The position numbers and the translations under genes were made by a program. Below are positions 1 to 11,000 of a stretch of DNA of 64,000 bases, piece by piece (the first letter of the stretch is position 1; every line of letters begins with the position of its first letter). Location of the stretch: positions 374,501-438,500 of the forward strand of contig OY365817.1 of NCBI GenBank assembly GCA_959347315.1, in the 5' to 3' direction. The DNA is from Bimastos eiseni (Eukaryota > Annelida > Clitellata > Crassiclitellata > Lumbricidae). The notes below the pieces were generated by a model. It did no database searches, was not told the origin of the DNA, and saw only the letters and a program-made list of their open reading frames with translations.

Positions 1-445
1 ATTGCAATTGACGTCCATTAGAGTTGAATTGCAAAGAAGTATTTAGCAAATTTATTTTCATTTCAGAAACAAAATTCCTGTCAGGAATTCTCGTGGGCCC
101 GGTGAAATTGTTTGAATGAAATGTGCCACTGAAATCGCAATTAATGTCCAATTAGGTCCAGAAGCGTCCAAGGCTAAATATCTTCGTTTGAATAGGCGTT
201 TAATGGCTTTGGTTCCTACATACGGAACTGTTCCTTTGATAGAATACTTGCGTAGCATCTCTCAGATTATAAACATCTAAATATGATTGTATTTCACTAA
301 AGCGCCACAAGACCCAAATTTTTGAAATATTGACAATATAGATGTAACTATATCGCTACAACGATTTAGATCGCTCCACAGTCTGTCGTGTGAAAACACT
401 TGTTTTCTTGTCTTAATAAAATAATTTTAAACAAGTGTAACTTGC
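1..445. other. AT-rich intergenic DNA
   Basis: I see no gene here. Open frames are short and lack family motifs. Confidence 0.5.
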
Positions 446-533
446 GCGCTTTTGTTCTTGCTCGCTTTAGCCCTGCGCGCAATTGTCGGCGCGCTTATGT
501 CGGCTCGCTTTTGCCCGGCGCGCTTTTGTCGTG
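446..533. repeat. GC-rich minisatellite, units of about 14-15 bp
   Basis: About six degenerate units built on GCGCGCTTTTGTCG stand out as a GC-rich island in AT-rich surroundings. Variation is mainly at the CG steps and in the central TTTTG. Confidence 0.7.
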
Positions 534-934
534 TAACCTGGCGGAGGATGTGTGATCACACCAATAGGAAATTTGGTTTGACTTGGTATTCCATAGGCTA
601 GCGTTCAACCCACTCAACCAAAGTATTTCAAATTAGCGACCTACTTTCTTATCGAATCAGTAACTTCGTCTTTGTCTGCACCGCCTGAATTTGCTTACAG
701 TGGCTCTACCCCATCGCGAATGTTCCATTGTCGAGCGTACCGACTGACCCAGTCGTTTTTGATTAATGCACCTGATTTGCATATCGAATTAGCCCCGCAT
801 TAAAATGAAGTAAATTTAATAGTCGGTGATTATTATTTATATTGAATGTCATCAAATTGCCAAATAGATAAGCTAAATTCTGAAAATAATACTAATTTAA
901 AGTTAAGCGTGTGCCGCAAATAGTCACGTTGACC

Positions 935-1021
935 TAGAAATAACTGATGTTCTTTATGTTTTTTTGCTTTGGAGCAAACTGTTTGTTGTGAGGCTACAGT
1001 AAAATAACATTGATTGATTTG
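935..1021 (+). repeat. LINE 3'-end fragment with TTGATTGATT tail
   Basis: The stretch starting ATAACTGATGTTCTTTATG and ending in a TTGATTGATT tail matches 12255-12350 along most of its length, including a shared GGCTACA block. The longer copy at 12190 carries the 3'-UTR of the CR1/L2-like LINE found at 14.8-18 kb, so this is most likely the extreme 3' end of that family. The 534-934 interval before it shows nothing recognisable. Confidence 0.55.
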
Positions 1022-1379
1022 CAGATGAACGTTGTGCAAACGATTTCATAAATTGCCTGAGCTTTCCGCTCGCAAGCTTTTTTGTACTTACATACAGACA
1101 ACCAGGTAGACAGACTATGCACCTTACATAGCGGCCAAACTACTTGTAATTATGATCAAATGACAAAAGATCAAATGACAAAATGGCTAAATGCCTGTTG
1201 TTCCTTGCGAAGTGTTAGGAGACAAAGTCTTGGAGAACGCCATGGATGACTGTCTACTGTTTTGAAACTGCAGTTGCAGAAGTCAAAAGGAGAAAGAAAA
1301 TTGGGCTCAACCAGAAAAGCCCAGCGAGACAAGTCGATTAAATATCACTACAGTGTCCGAGAAGGACGTCAAATATTGC

Positions 1380-1632
1380 CCGTCAACGTTTCTGCTCCAG
1401 AAGTTTATCGATATTCTACATCCATTTCTCAGCTTTATCTGCAATGGATTTATCCAGAATGGTGCTCTTCCGCCGTTGCAGAAACACTCAATTCTGACTC
1501 CTATCTCCAAGCTCTATGCTTGGAGATAGGAGCCAGATCCTGTCAACTTTTGACCGATTGCAAATGTTACTTTTTATGTTGAAAATCATCGAAAAGGTAA
1601 TTTCCCATCAGCTCACTGTTTACTTAGAGTAA
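1380..1632 (+). pseudogene. Decayed LINE reverse-transcriptase fragment
   Basis: Around 1540-1630 one frame reads LKIIEKVISHQLTVYLE. This resembles the 'SKILEKVVxxQLxxYLE' segment that follows 'NFRPVSNLPF' in CR1/L2-type reverse transcriptases. Upstream, open frames are broken and only loosely LINE-like. No catalytic motif survives. The assignment rests on one short motif. Confidence 0.35.
1498..1532. repeat. Perfect 15-bp hairpin
   Basis: CTCCTATCTCCAAGC is followed by a 5-nt spacer (TCTAT) and its exact reverse complement. It lies inside the decayed LINE fragment. Confidence 0.85.
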
Positions 1633-2164
1633 AATAAGTTGCTAAGGAAATCACCTAAAAGACCTACTTGTCAGTTGAAAGAATAAGCAAAATAAAATTT
1701 CAAATTTTCTTCTCATTGGTTTTCTTATGACTCGTTTCTCTCTTTCGCTTATCTTCATTCCGCAGGCTACTTAGGACAACTGCTACTTAGGATTGATCGC
1801 TTTCTCCGTTTCTCTCGCATCTCTACCCTTATATTTGATGAACTTCATTGACGCCCTCTCCTTTATCGAATACAATTTTAAATTCTTTTTCTAATCTTCG
1901 TGGCTCAACGAGATTTGCTCCGAGATACCTGGTTGACGTAATACTTTGACCTCATTCAGCTTCCTCCCTCCCTCCTTTATGTTTGATGAACTTTTTTGGC
2001 GCCCTCTCCATTATATCCCAAAACCTGCTTCTCGTGTGGCCTTGCGCATTGATAGCGCTTTTGAACTGTTCACCCTACTAGAGGCGTTTTTCAAATGCTT
2101 AAAGAGATTACGCCAGTCGGGGCGTCAGTCTCTGCGTCCTGCGTCTCGTGGGGACCTGTTGGTT

Positions 2165-2320
2165 CTCTCCTACCGCCATGCGGGCAGGCAGCGCCTTTTC
2201 GTGCGTTGGAACTCCTTGCCGCTACCAATTTGGAGTCTCCCACTGTGTATAGCACAGGAGACAATTTCTGGACTATTGAAGACGCATTTATTTCAGAACT
2301 GTTAGGTAGCTTTGGTAAAC
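2165..2320 (+). pseudogene. Decayed LINE ORF2 C-terminus
   Basis: A frame ending near 2305 carries WNSLPLPIW followed about 15 residues later by LLKTHLFQNC. This is the WNSLP...LKTHLF signature that closes ORF2 of CR1/L2/Rex-type LINEs. Nothing upstream of about 2000 is clearly coding. It is a truncated, non-functional copy. Confidence 0.55.
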
Positions 2321-3184
2321 ACCCTCTTGAGGCTCTTATAATGTTTCATGCACATATAAATGTTCATATGCATACATACATACAATACAAATGCCGCATT
2401 TAAACTATGGAAAGCGCCGACAATATCAGACCTCGTTACTGACCACTTGAGGCAGCAAGAAAGTTTCAAGGCATTTGCGCAGAATATGTGTAGGCAAGTT
2501 ATGAGACATAGTGAATGTTACAGTCTTCTAATGCACAAAGCGTCAACCAATGATCCAACAAAAACCGAGTCGCTATTGTATCATATAATGCTGACTCTGT
2601 GCTGTATTACCAAAACCAAGCGACTTTGTGGTTGCATTGAACTCATAGCCCTTGTTAGTTCATTGCCACATGAATCATCATTAATGATACCAATAAGAGT
2701 TTTGTTTCAGGGTCAATTGAGTTATAGCCATTGATTTTTTAACGACGAGGGTGTTGTATAACGTAAGGCTTAACCAATGACGCTGATCCTTATAGGGTTA
2801 AGACCAGTGGAAAAGTTTCATGCACAGATAAATGAAAGTCAATTATTTGGAATGTAGTCGTCGAAAGAACATCGGCTAATTGGTAATATTGGTAATATTT
2901 GTTATTTGGTCAAATTGGTAATAGATCCAATTTTGAGCAATCTACCGGATATTGAAAGACTTTTTCAGAGTGAAGTTGATCTAATTCTACCGAATGCAAA
3001 TACATTGGATAAGATTGGGCTGAACTGAAAGTGAGTAAGTTTGCTGCATTTCATTTGACTCATTTATAATTATGGGAGAACTATGAACTGCCACAATGAG
3101 GCATTAGGATCTCATGTCTCGCATTAATCTTATGCAAAACGTTCATTTCTCAAGGAAAAACGCGTCAACACTGTACTTCCAAAT

Positions 3185-3250
3185 TCTCTGTGTCTCTCTC
3201 TGCCTCTCTCTGCCTGTCTGTCTGCCTTTGTCTGTTTGTCTGTCTGTCTG

Positions 3251-3283
<33 letters not shown>

Positions 3284-3292
3284 GATTGTATG
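3185..3292. repeat. (TCTG/TCTC)n-(TA)n compound microsatellite
   Basis: Pyrimidine-rich TCTCTCTGCC and TCTGTCTG units run into TATATA. The short open frame across it is an artefact. The rest of 2400-3690 shows nothing recognisable. Confidence 0.85.
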
Positions 3293-3744
3293 TGCGTGTT
3301 TACAAGAAAATAGCAACTAAAATTTGCATCCTTTTCTTTTCTTTTTGTTAGTTATCTTAGGCGTAGGCAGCATGATCAAATGTCGCGTGATGAAGGATCT
3401 CGTGATAGACATATTAAGTAACTGTAGTTAAACTGTTCTCCTTCCAAAGTTCCATATGCACACAGACAACTATGATACCAATCACCGAAGGCGCTGGGCT
3501 GTTGTTTGCGAAGGACTTTCTCAAGGTTCCTGCACATTAACTGCCTCAGAGGAGGAGCCTTTTGAACAATCGGTCACGTCCTATAGGAATTATGCATAAG
3601 TGGAATCACTTGCATTGTTACGTTGATATCCCATTAATGCATGAATTTTTCTACGGTGCTATTTATAATCATATGTCTTCAGACTAAAAAAATACGAGAT
3701 AAAGTGCTAAAAAAAATTTTCCGTGAACAAAAATGAAAAATAAA

Positions 3745-3848
3745 AGTGTCCTTTAAAAAGGACGCTATGCGTTACAGGGCACAGGTAAATTCCATTCTGA
3801 TAGTGTGAAAAGTGTGGTGTCCATAAAAAAGGACGCCATACATTAATG
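3745..3848. repeat. Paired short repeats around GTGTCC...AAAAAGGACGC
   Basis: Two copies of GTGTCC(t/a)t(t/a)AAAAAAGGACGC lie about 75 bp apart, each partly self-complementary (GTCC/GGAC). They could be the ends of a small MITE or a local duplication; no target-site duplication was settled. Confidence 0.4.
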
Positions 3849-3954
3849 GGTTAAGTTTTAAGTGTATGGAATTCTAAATAATGATCAAGAGTTCAATTTG
3901 ATTGTCATGATTTTGCCAAGCAATTCCAGTGTGTTCCCCTTTACTCTACGGTAC

Positions 3955-4480
3955 CCCTCCCCAAGAATCAAACTGAAAACTACCCACAGAGAAATGGTTG
4001 GAAAAAGATTCGATATAAAGAGACTCAAGAAAGGAATAGCTGAGCAGCAGTACAACACCTTGCTTTGCGAGGAATGGAGACAGATGTACATAAAGAACAC
4101 GAGCACAGTAGAAAAAATCTTGGATGAAAATTGGAAGCACATAGATGTGACACAAAAGGTACTGGGGTCATAGAAAACAGCAAAGGTAGGAACTTTGTAT
4201 GTCACAAAAGGTACTGGGATTGAGTGATAAGGGAATGAAGATAAAGGCAACGAGAACACACAGTGAAGAAAATAATTATAGAAAGGTACAAGAAGACAGC
4301 ATGAGAAATAAAAAGGAAGGCAAAACTTTGCAAAGAGCAACGGCTGGAAGAAAGAGAACAGTAAAAGAAACCAATATCCTCCTAATCCTAATAAGGCATT
4401 GAATTAAATTAGCGGAGCCATCAACCTAAGACTGCCAACAATTAAAGACAAAAATAGGAAGCTGCTGGATGACAGGACTG
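3955..4480 (+). pseudogene. RTE-type LINE fragment (endonuclease-RT linker)
   Basis: A frame at about 3960-4170 encodes the segment RFDIKRLKKGIAEQQYNT, then a WKHIDVTQKVLG-like end. At 4440 PTIKDKNRKLLDD appears. These match in order the linker of RTE-like LINEs ('RFDVSKLK..', 'W..FK..V...A.EVLG', 'V.DKNGKLL'). Frames shift near 4170 and 4400. No endonuclease or RT catalytic motif is seen. Fragmentary and inactive. Confidence 0.55.
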
Positions 4481-4526
4481 ATACAAAATATTGCATTGTC
4501 ATGCAAGCGTGACATGTATGCAAACT

Positions 4527-4635
4527 TTCAGATCTGTAGGTCGACGGGAACATACCGAAAAAAGAGTTGAAAGAACTCCGAAGAACCGACGAACCGACAT
4601 TCCATTCATGACAAACTTTACGCAAGCCAAGTTTA
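4527..4635 (+). repeat. Dispersed repeat, copy 1
   Basis: The core CTGTAGGTCGACGGGAACAT, then AAAAAGAGTT and, further on, GACAAACTTTACGCAAG, recurs in inverse orientation at 7270-7396 with the same order and spacing. The family is not identified. Confidence 0.55.
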
Positions 4636-4739
4636 AAAAAGAGATTAAAAAGGAAATCACCAGGATAATATCACTCAGTCATCTTGTTGGAAGGATAATT
4701 ATGGCGGCTTTAATTTTGACAATCTTATAATAAGGTTGA

Positions 4740-5524
4740 CATGAGTCAGAACATAGCACTGGACGATTTCAATCTTGACGTCAGCGACAGATGAAATTGT
4801 GCCTGAGACCTTTGTTCTACATGTATGTTGTATCCCGTCGAGAAATCGATGATCTGGTTATTTACATGATCGGGAAAGCATTTCGGCAAAGCTGCTCTGC
4901 TAGATTGGCGTGTCGCTTTGAATCAAGCACCGTTGAAAGTTCATGATCATCGTGTCAACATATGGACTTGATGTGAGTATTTCTGAAGGATGATGTCCTA
5001 GGGTCAATGAAGACAGCTTAAGTTGATCTGGTAGATGGGATGACAAACGGATCCATGTGATCTTAGTTGTTCTGCGTTTGGGTCAGAATGGAGTAATAAA
5101 TCATCCGTACGATCGACCTTTCTAGGATACGGCACAGCGTTTATTGTAATAGAGACAGGTAGATTAGGGGCTTCCCTTACGGGTTATTGTACCTTCGTAA
5201 CTATTGTAATGGCTCTCATTTTCCCTAGCAGTGGAAAGCATGAGTTTTAATAAGTTACGTTGCAAAGTAACATGATCGGCTTTATCAGCGCATATGTAAA
5301 ATTATTTGCTTAGAAGCCACGGTGGCATTACGTCCAGCCCGCGACAATTCGTCCATCCGCCCCAAGCATTTTAATGGTGGTAAGTCCGTCGATGGTAGCT
5401 CGGTCTCCTTTAGCGACGGTGGACTTAAGCCGAGGAGTGTCATAATTTTGATTTGTGAAGATCTCAACCTACCTACGTTGTACAGGTTACGGTTTTTGCA
5501 TGAACTGCGTAAAGATGGGACCTG
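4740..5524. other. No recognisable feature
   Basis: Open frames near 5285-5570 face each other on both strands and show no known domain. Confidence 0.4.
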
Positions 5525-5567
5525 TGCGCCGCTTCCAATCAACCAGCCCTTGATTGGAAGCGGCGCA
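5525..5567. repeat. Perfect 18-bp hairpin with 7-nt loop
   Basis: TGCGCCGCTTCCAATCAA is followed by CCAGCCC and then by its exact reverse complement. There is no T-run downstream and no tRNA or miRNA-like context I recognise. Confidence 0.9.
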
Positions 5568-5867
5568 TAACTCTGTCAAAGGACATCATCGCGAGTGCAG
5601 AAAGTTGAAGCTGCCTTCTCACGTGTCGGAAATCGCATCCTTTACCAATATTTACGTATGTTGCTCATGCACATAAAACGAATCCCACCAGTCTACGCTG
5701 TCGTTGGGATGATCAGGTGTTGAGAGAGGGATTGGCCAAACGACTTCATATGCCGAGCATTAAAAAAATATGAAGTCACTGGCATTTCTTGCCCATTGCC
5801 GCTTTTCGGGTTAGATCACGGAACTGTTGCAAGTAGGATAATATGGAAGTGTGGGTGGTTTGATGCA

Positions 5868-6110
5868 TTTATTTATTTATTTATTACCGAAATTTGATAT
5901 CGCCCTTCTTCCAACATGTTTTTGCTAAGAAGTGCATACACACGCCTCGACGGCGCAATTGCAGTTGTACTGTAGAGCAATTGTGCACGAAGGACTTGCT
6001 CAAGGTCGCTACGCAGTGACTGACGCCTCGGACGAGGGTCGAATCCGCTCACTCAGCGGACGCTGAGCGTTACGGGCCGACCGCTTTAATCGATCAGCCA
6101 CCGTGCCACA
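5868..6110 (-). mobile_element. tRNA-derived SINE, copy 1
   Basis: Read on the minus strand it starts GTGGCACGGTGGCTGATCG, has a B-box-like GTTCGA-type block (here degenerate), then a conserved body (CTTGAGCAAGTCC, CTGCAATTGCGCC, GAAGGGCGATATCAAATTTCGG) and ends in an (AAAT)n tail. The same order is found at 21.3, 33.5, 34.2, 43.5 and 53.4 kb. This is pol III-type SINE structure: tRNA-like head, unrelated body, short tandem tail. Confidence 0.8.
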
Positions 6111-7067
6111 TATATGTTTAGTAATACAGACAAATAACATTTGTACGCAGCTGATCATTTGGAAACATTTAAATTGTCTCAAAGTAGTAAGAAAATATGT
6201 CTCAATAACCCTTCCAAGTAATTAGTGTTCATCACTGCATAATTATTACTCTATCTATTGCTGAATCTAGTGTATTCCTGGCGGTCGTCGTTCTATCGTG
6301 TCCCGAATCCTCCGTTCTCTGTCACTCATGCCCTCGCTTCGTTCTGCTTCAAGATCAAAACCCAACTGCCCTCTTTATCTCCTAACTAAACCATATCTTC
6401 CTTCACCTTGGCCTATCATGAGTGACCGCATCAGTTAAAATCTAAGTAGTTTCATCATAATTATATCAAACGTTATAATTGGTAGAACGCTAACTGCGCA
6501 ATTATGAGGATGGGGAACCCTGACGGCGCAATGCGACACACCTCTTCCTCCCATTCCTTAATCTTTCATCTCATCCTAAGGCAAAGTTCATTAATAGTCT
6601 GTCTGTCCATTTTTAATGATCGATAGGATTTTCGAATTTGACAAGCTTTAAATCGATACATTCGATTGTTCACGCGTTGTATTTTTTTAGATGTTGTGTC
6701 ATTTATCATCTTATATTTATTTTACTTGCCTCGCGTACAACATACTATATTGTAGTATAATATTAATGCATGAATAAGCGTTTCGTCCATCCTGTTGCAC
6801 TGGCGATAAGCAGTAAACGGATGGACAAAAATGCAAGTAACTTCAGCCTTTCCCTTTGGAACACGACTACAGGATCATTGTGCCACTCTTTTATCCAGGC
6901 TTGGGACTGGCACTGGCAGAGTACAACCAGTGGCCGAGTGACTGCGACGAAACTTGGCCTAGACACTCTGAACATCAATACCAGCTGTCAGCTGTCGACG
7001 ATGAATCTACAGGTTGGTTCAAAGCTAGTGCATCGGCCCAACACTTTTGACTCTTTCAGCTTACTGT
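6111..7067. other. No recognised gene
   Basis: A 122-residue open frame (6770-7138) overlaps other open frames on both strands and has no motif I recognise. Treated as non-coding. Confidence 0.4.
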
Positions 7068-7216
7068 CAGAGGCGGCGATTTCGTTTGAAAGTTGGGGAC
7101 ACCCTATGAAATGGGTAAGACTTGTGGTAGGGGACTAACATATAACGTGCCTCCTTTTTGAAAAATGTGAGGGGGATTTGACCCCCTCGATCCCTCCTCC
7201 GGGATCGTCGCCTATG
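7068..7216. mobile_element. MITE-like element with GGCGGCGAT termini, copy 1
   Basis: About 150 bp bounded by GGCGGCGAT and ATCGTCGCC. Internal blocks GGGGACACCC, GGGTAAGA and GACCCCCTCGA recur in order at 11250-11390. Short terminal inverted repeats and no coding capacity fit a MITE. Superfamily not determined. Confidence 0.6.
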
Positions 7217-7269
7217 CTAAATGTTCATTGTTTTGCTAACTGGTGTATTTATTCGTTGGTGTTGACAGC

Positions 7270-7396
7270 ATACTTAACCAAAATGTTCTTTTTACCCTCT
7301 TTTACTTGCCTTGCATAAAGTTTGTCAAGGTTGGTAATCTTACAATTGAACTCTTTTTCCGGTATGTTCCCGTCGACCTACAGAGCTGAAATTTTG
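7270..7396 (-). repeat. Dispersed repeat, copy 2 (inverted to 4527-4635)
   Basis: The reverse complement carries CTGTAGGTCGACGGGAACAT, AAAAAGAGTT and GACAAACTTTATGCAAG in the same order as copy 1. Confidence 0.55.
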
Positions 7397-7898
7397 ACGG
7401 ACATAACTCAAACAATGAGAACTGAAAAGTTGTAAAAAAACATGATGAAAATTATAAAAATAAAAATAAAATATTGTTTCACCACAAGAACGAGTCTTCC
7501 TTGACGAGCTCCACTCCGGCAAGTTCACATCATCAATGACATGTTAGCTCTTAAGGAAAAGGAAATGGAACGATTGCTCCATCTACCAAATAAAAGAGGG
7601 TCCCGAAAAACCCATGTTTTTACTTTAGCTTGTTATTATCACCTCATCCAGCAGAATACAATGATGATAGTACAGAGAACAAAATAGTACGCGTCATCAT
7701 ATATCATGTCGTTCGCGACATCATATAGGCCATCGCTTAGAGCGCCTCAGAGTGGATATCTTGAAAAGGAGCTATATACTGTTTGGGTCGATTGATTGAT
7801 TAAACCCGAACCAGAATTTTTGCCTTATCAATAGCTGACAGGTGTAATAAAGATTCAACATAGGCACCGGGTGTCGTGATCATTTCGAGTGCTATCCT

Positions 7899-7933
7899 AT
7901 TGGTTAAGAACGTTCACAGGTTCGCGATATAAT
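7899..7933 (+). promoter_or_regulatory. Putative promoter of vWA gene 1 (inverted CCAAT + TATA-like)
   Basis: ATTGGTTAA (inverted CCAAT box) lies 28 bp before ATATAAT, which is about 105 bp before the ATG at 8037. The paralogue at 24.6 kb has the same arrangement (ATTGGTTAA then TATAAAT, about 95 bp before its ATG), with further identity just upstream (CGAGTNCT.TCC). The pairing supports a shared core promoter; neither was tested. Confidence 0.5.
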
Positions 7934-8036
7934 GCTGAAACTCTGGTCGAGCCTTCAGACTTGTTCGCCATCTGCTGATCTGATCCATTATAGTCGAGTG
8001 ATCGCTTCTGGTTCCTGACTACTTGACAGCGGAACA

Positions 8037-11000
8037 ATGACAGCCATTCTGCTGCTGCTGATTGCCCTCTTGGCAGCTGGGCATATCGAGGCATCGTATG
8101 ATAGTGGGAGTGGAAGTAAGTATTTGTAGCTTAATCAATTTACTAATAATGACTAATAAACTGAGTGGTGTAAACATTCGAGAGAGCAGGTTGTGAACAA
8201 AATAATTAAGTAATAAAAGAGAAAGAGAAGTTTAGAAGATGAGAAGAAATGTCATCCAATAAATGATCATTGTTGGTGAACAATGAAACATTAATTGAAA
8301 GATTGATAGACTGGTTTGCTTGGCGACGAGAACCTGCTCAACTATTTGTCACCAGTAACCAAACGAAATATAGTATTACTGACAATAATTGATTCATGCA
8401 ACAAATCGCAAAATTTGGTGTTCGATAATTTTTATATCATTTAATCATTATATACCTATTCACCGATTAATTATTTGAACCATGGATGTAGAAATCGAAG
8501 AAAAAGAAAAAAACGGGAAAAGCGCCGTTTTGTTCAAAGAAATAAAAAACGTAAAAAAACGAGAAAAGACGGAGAGGTCAAATAATTGTTGTCTCTTGCA
8601 CAGAATTTTCAAATTAATGGCGTTGCTAACATAATTTAATTGTCAAATAACGCAACCTTCTTAGCAAGCGCTAAATAACAGTAATCGACGACAATTTTTC
8701 AGTTCCTTATCAGTTTGGTTTAAAAGAAATTGAGAAACAACAATACTGAAATTATGAAATCTGTCCAAATTTAAAAGCCGCTAAGACAAGTGCAGGAGTG
8801 GTATCCAACGTTGACCACATGCAGAGTGTACAGACTAGGCCTAGGCCTCGCTAGACAACTCCGTTCTCGACTCAGAAGACTGCTAAATGGAGAACAGGAA
8901 AGCCTTCAAGCGCCTCCGGAAGAAGGCAGATGGAAGAGAGAGAGCAGCCTCTCCCAATGGGGGAGTTAGACTGCTCCAGTTGATGAGGTTCACGTCGGCA
9001 AACTGAGCCACTACAATGCTGACCCGTTGACTGTCTAAATAGTCTGCCTGCACACAGCTACCAGGCTGACTAGACAACGCAGATGCGCATAGAGACCATT
9101 TTAAAACATAAATGTTACAAAATAACAACAATAAGTAAACAAATAAATTAAGTTGCATAGAAAATAAAAAACGAAAAAAAAATAGTCGAAAAATAAAAAA
9201 ACATTGTTTTTTAAGAGAAAACCAAAAAAGGAAAAAAAGTTTTTTACATATATGATTTTAACTGTTAGACGTGAAAGCCTAATCATCTTCCCATTTTCAC
9301 CGCATAACTACTAAACAAAATCGTGCCTTCTCAGCGGTTGATCTCTCGCTCTTGATCAGGCCCCCCGTTGGCGCTGCGCTTGTTACACATGGTCCACCCC
9401 GACTCTTTATACTCGCCTTAAAACTGTTCTTTTCATCCGTCCTGGTGTCGGGAGCGCTTCTAAGTAATCACCTTGAAGGAACGCTATATAAATCTTCGTA
9501 ACGAATGAATTAATATTATTCCAATAAAACCTCAAGTATTCTTATTGGTGAGGTTTTGGCACAGCAACGACAACTTGAAATACTCAACGTTAGGCTGAGT
9601 TGATGTTTATTTTCTGATTTCATATGAACAGATTGTAAACGTCCTGGGGATATTCTTTTCATCGTCGACGGTTCTGACACTCTATGTGACTGTGATGCAT
9701 CGTGCAATGCGTGGAACCAAGTTCGTCAGTTCCTACACTACGTGGTTGATCACCTTGACATTGGAGAACACAAAACAAGGGTTGCTGTGGTCAAGTACGG
9801 CGCTGTGGCTACGGCTGCATGGAACTTAAATAAGTAGGTTGGACACGAAAGTTGATGATTTTTTAAAACTTTCACAGCTACAAATAAGGCAGTAAAATAT
9901 TCGCACTGGTACCACTCAACAACTATGCATTTAAGCCTATGCGTATGAATCTGTTTATGTATACACTATGCATATAAGTATCGTTGTAGATGTATATAGA
10001 TTATGCATAACATTCATTTGTTTTTACATGTATCCTTGCATTGGTTTACTGCCTGAGCTTTAAAAACTAAGTAACATATCCCATTTATCCCAAGCTAAAT
10101 TGAGGCGAAAATGATTTTAAGACAACAAGAACCACACACAGCGATAAACCAGTACAGAACCTAAGGAAGAGAACACGACTTCTTCTGCCATACGGTGACA
10201 GAATTCAATGCTCATCTACAAAGAAGGATAAAGATCACCAGGTTCTGTCAGTTATGCTGTGATTAGAGTTGAAACTCGCTAAACATGTAATAAGTCACTA
10301 CAAGATGAATTCAGCTATTTGTTCAGGTAAGCTTATTCCGCCGATGGACACAATAACGAACAGCATAATAAGGATTCACAATATTCCAGGTATGCTTGAA
10401 ATACATAAATACAATACAATACAATACAATACAATACAATGATGTTATGCTCAATGTCGTCTAAGTCAATTGCCATAATACAATATTGCACTTAAGATGC
10501 ACCTTTAGTGATTATCATCCGTAACTCTGGTTTTGTTATCTGTAGTGGCTCAGATAAGGCTACGGTGTTGAGAAACATTGATTCTCTTGAGAGACCTCAA
10601 GGTGAGTTTCGCGACTTACTATCGGCGGATGTCGTGTTCAAAGATGTATTCGTACCGTGGAGTGGAGACAATATTTTCGTCCCCAATATGGCAGTGGTGA
10701 TCACTAATGGTATGCCATATTATGAGCCTTGGCAAACCGGCCTTGTATCCCACCTTTTCCAGCTGTATGGCGTCAAATTCTTCGTGGTGTGTGTAAAGCC
10801 AAATTGCCTAGACAAAGAGGCGCAATACATATCTTCGCCCACAAGGAAGGTGAGAATCACAATGAACTCTATTTCTCTATCTTGGCATGTTTGTGATCGT
10901 AGTTTGTCCTATCTTCCGATTCAGTTTCTAAGAAAACTATTGACAAGAGGAGAAATTTATGAAGGCTTTGTGCACCTGAGCGTTACATGTCTCTGATGGG

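Noticed and set aside
6770..7138. 122-residue open frame
   Set aside because: It overlaps frames on both strands and runs into a MITE; no known domain.
10325..10390. Possible extra vWA gene 1 exon (AYSADGHNNEQHNK frame)
   Set aside because: The acceptor phase does not fit the upstream donor without an immediate stop, and the 202-nt exon joins directly to the exon at 10546 as in gene 2.
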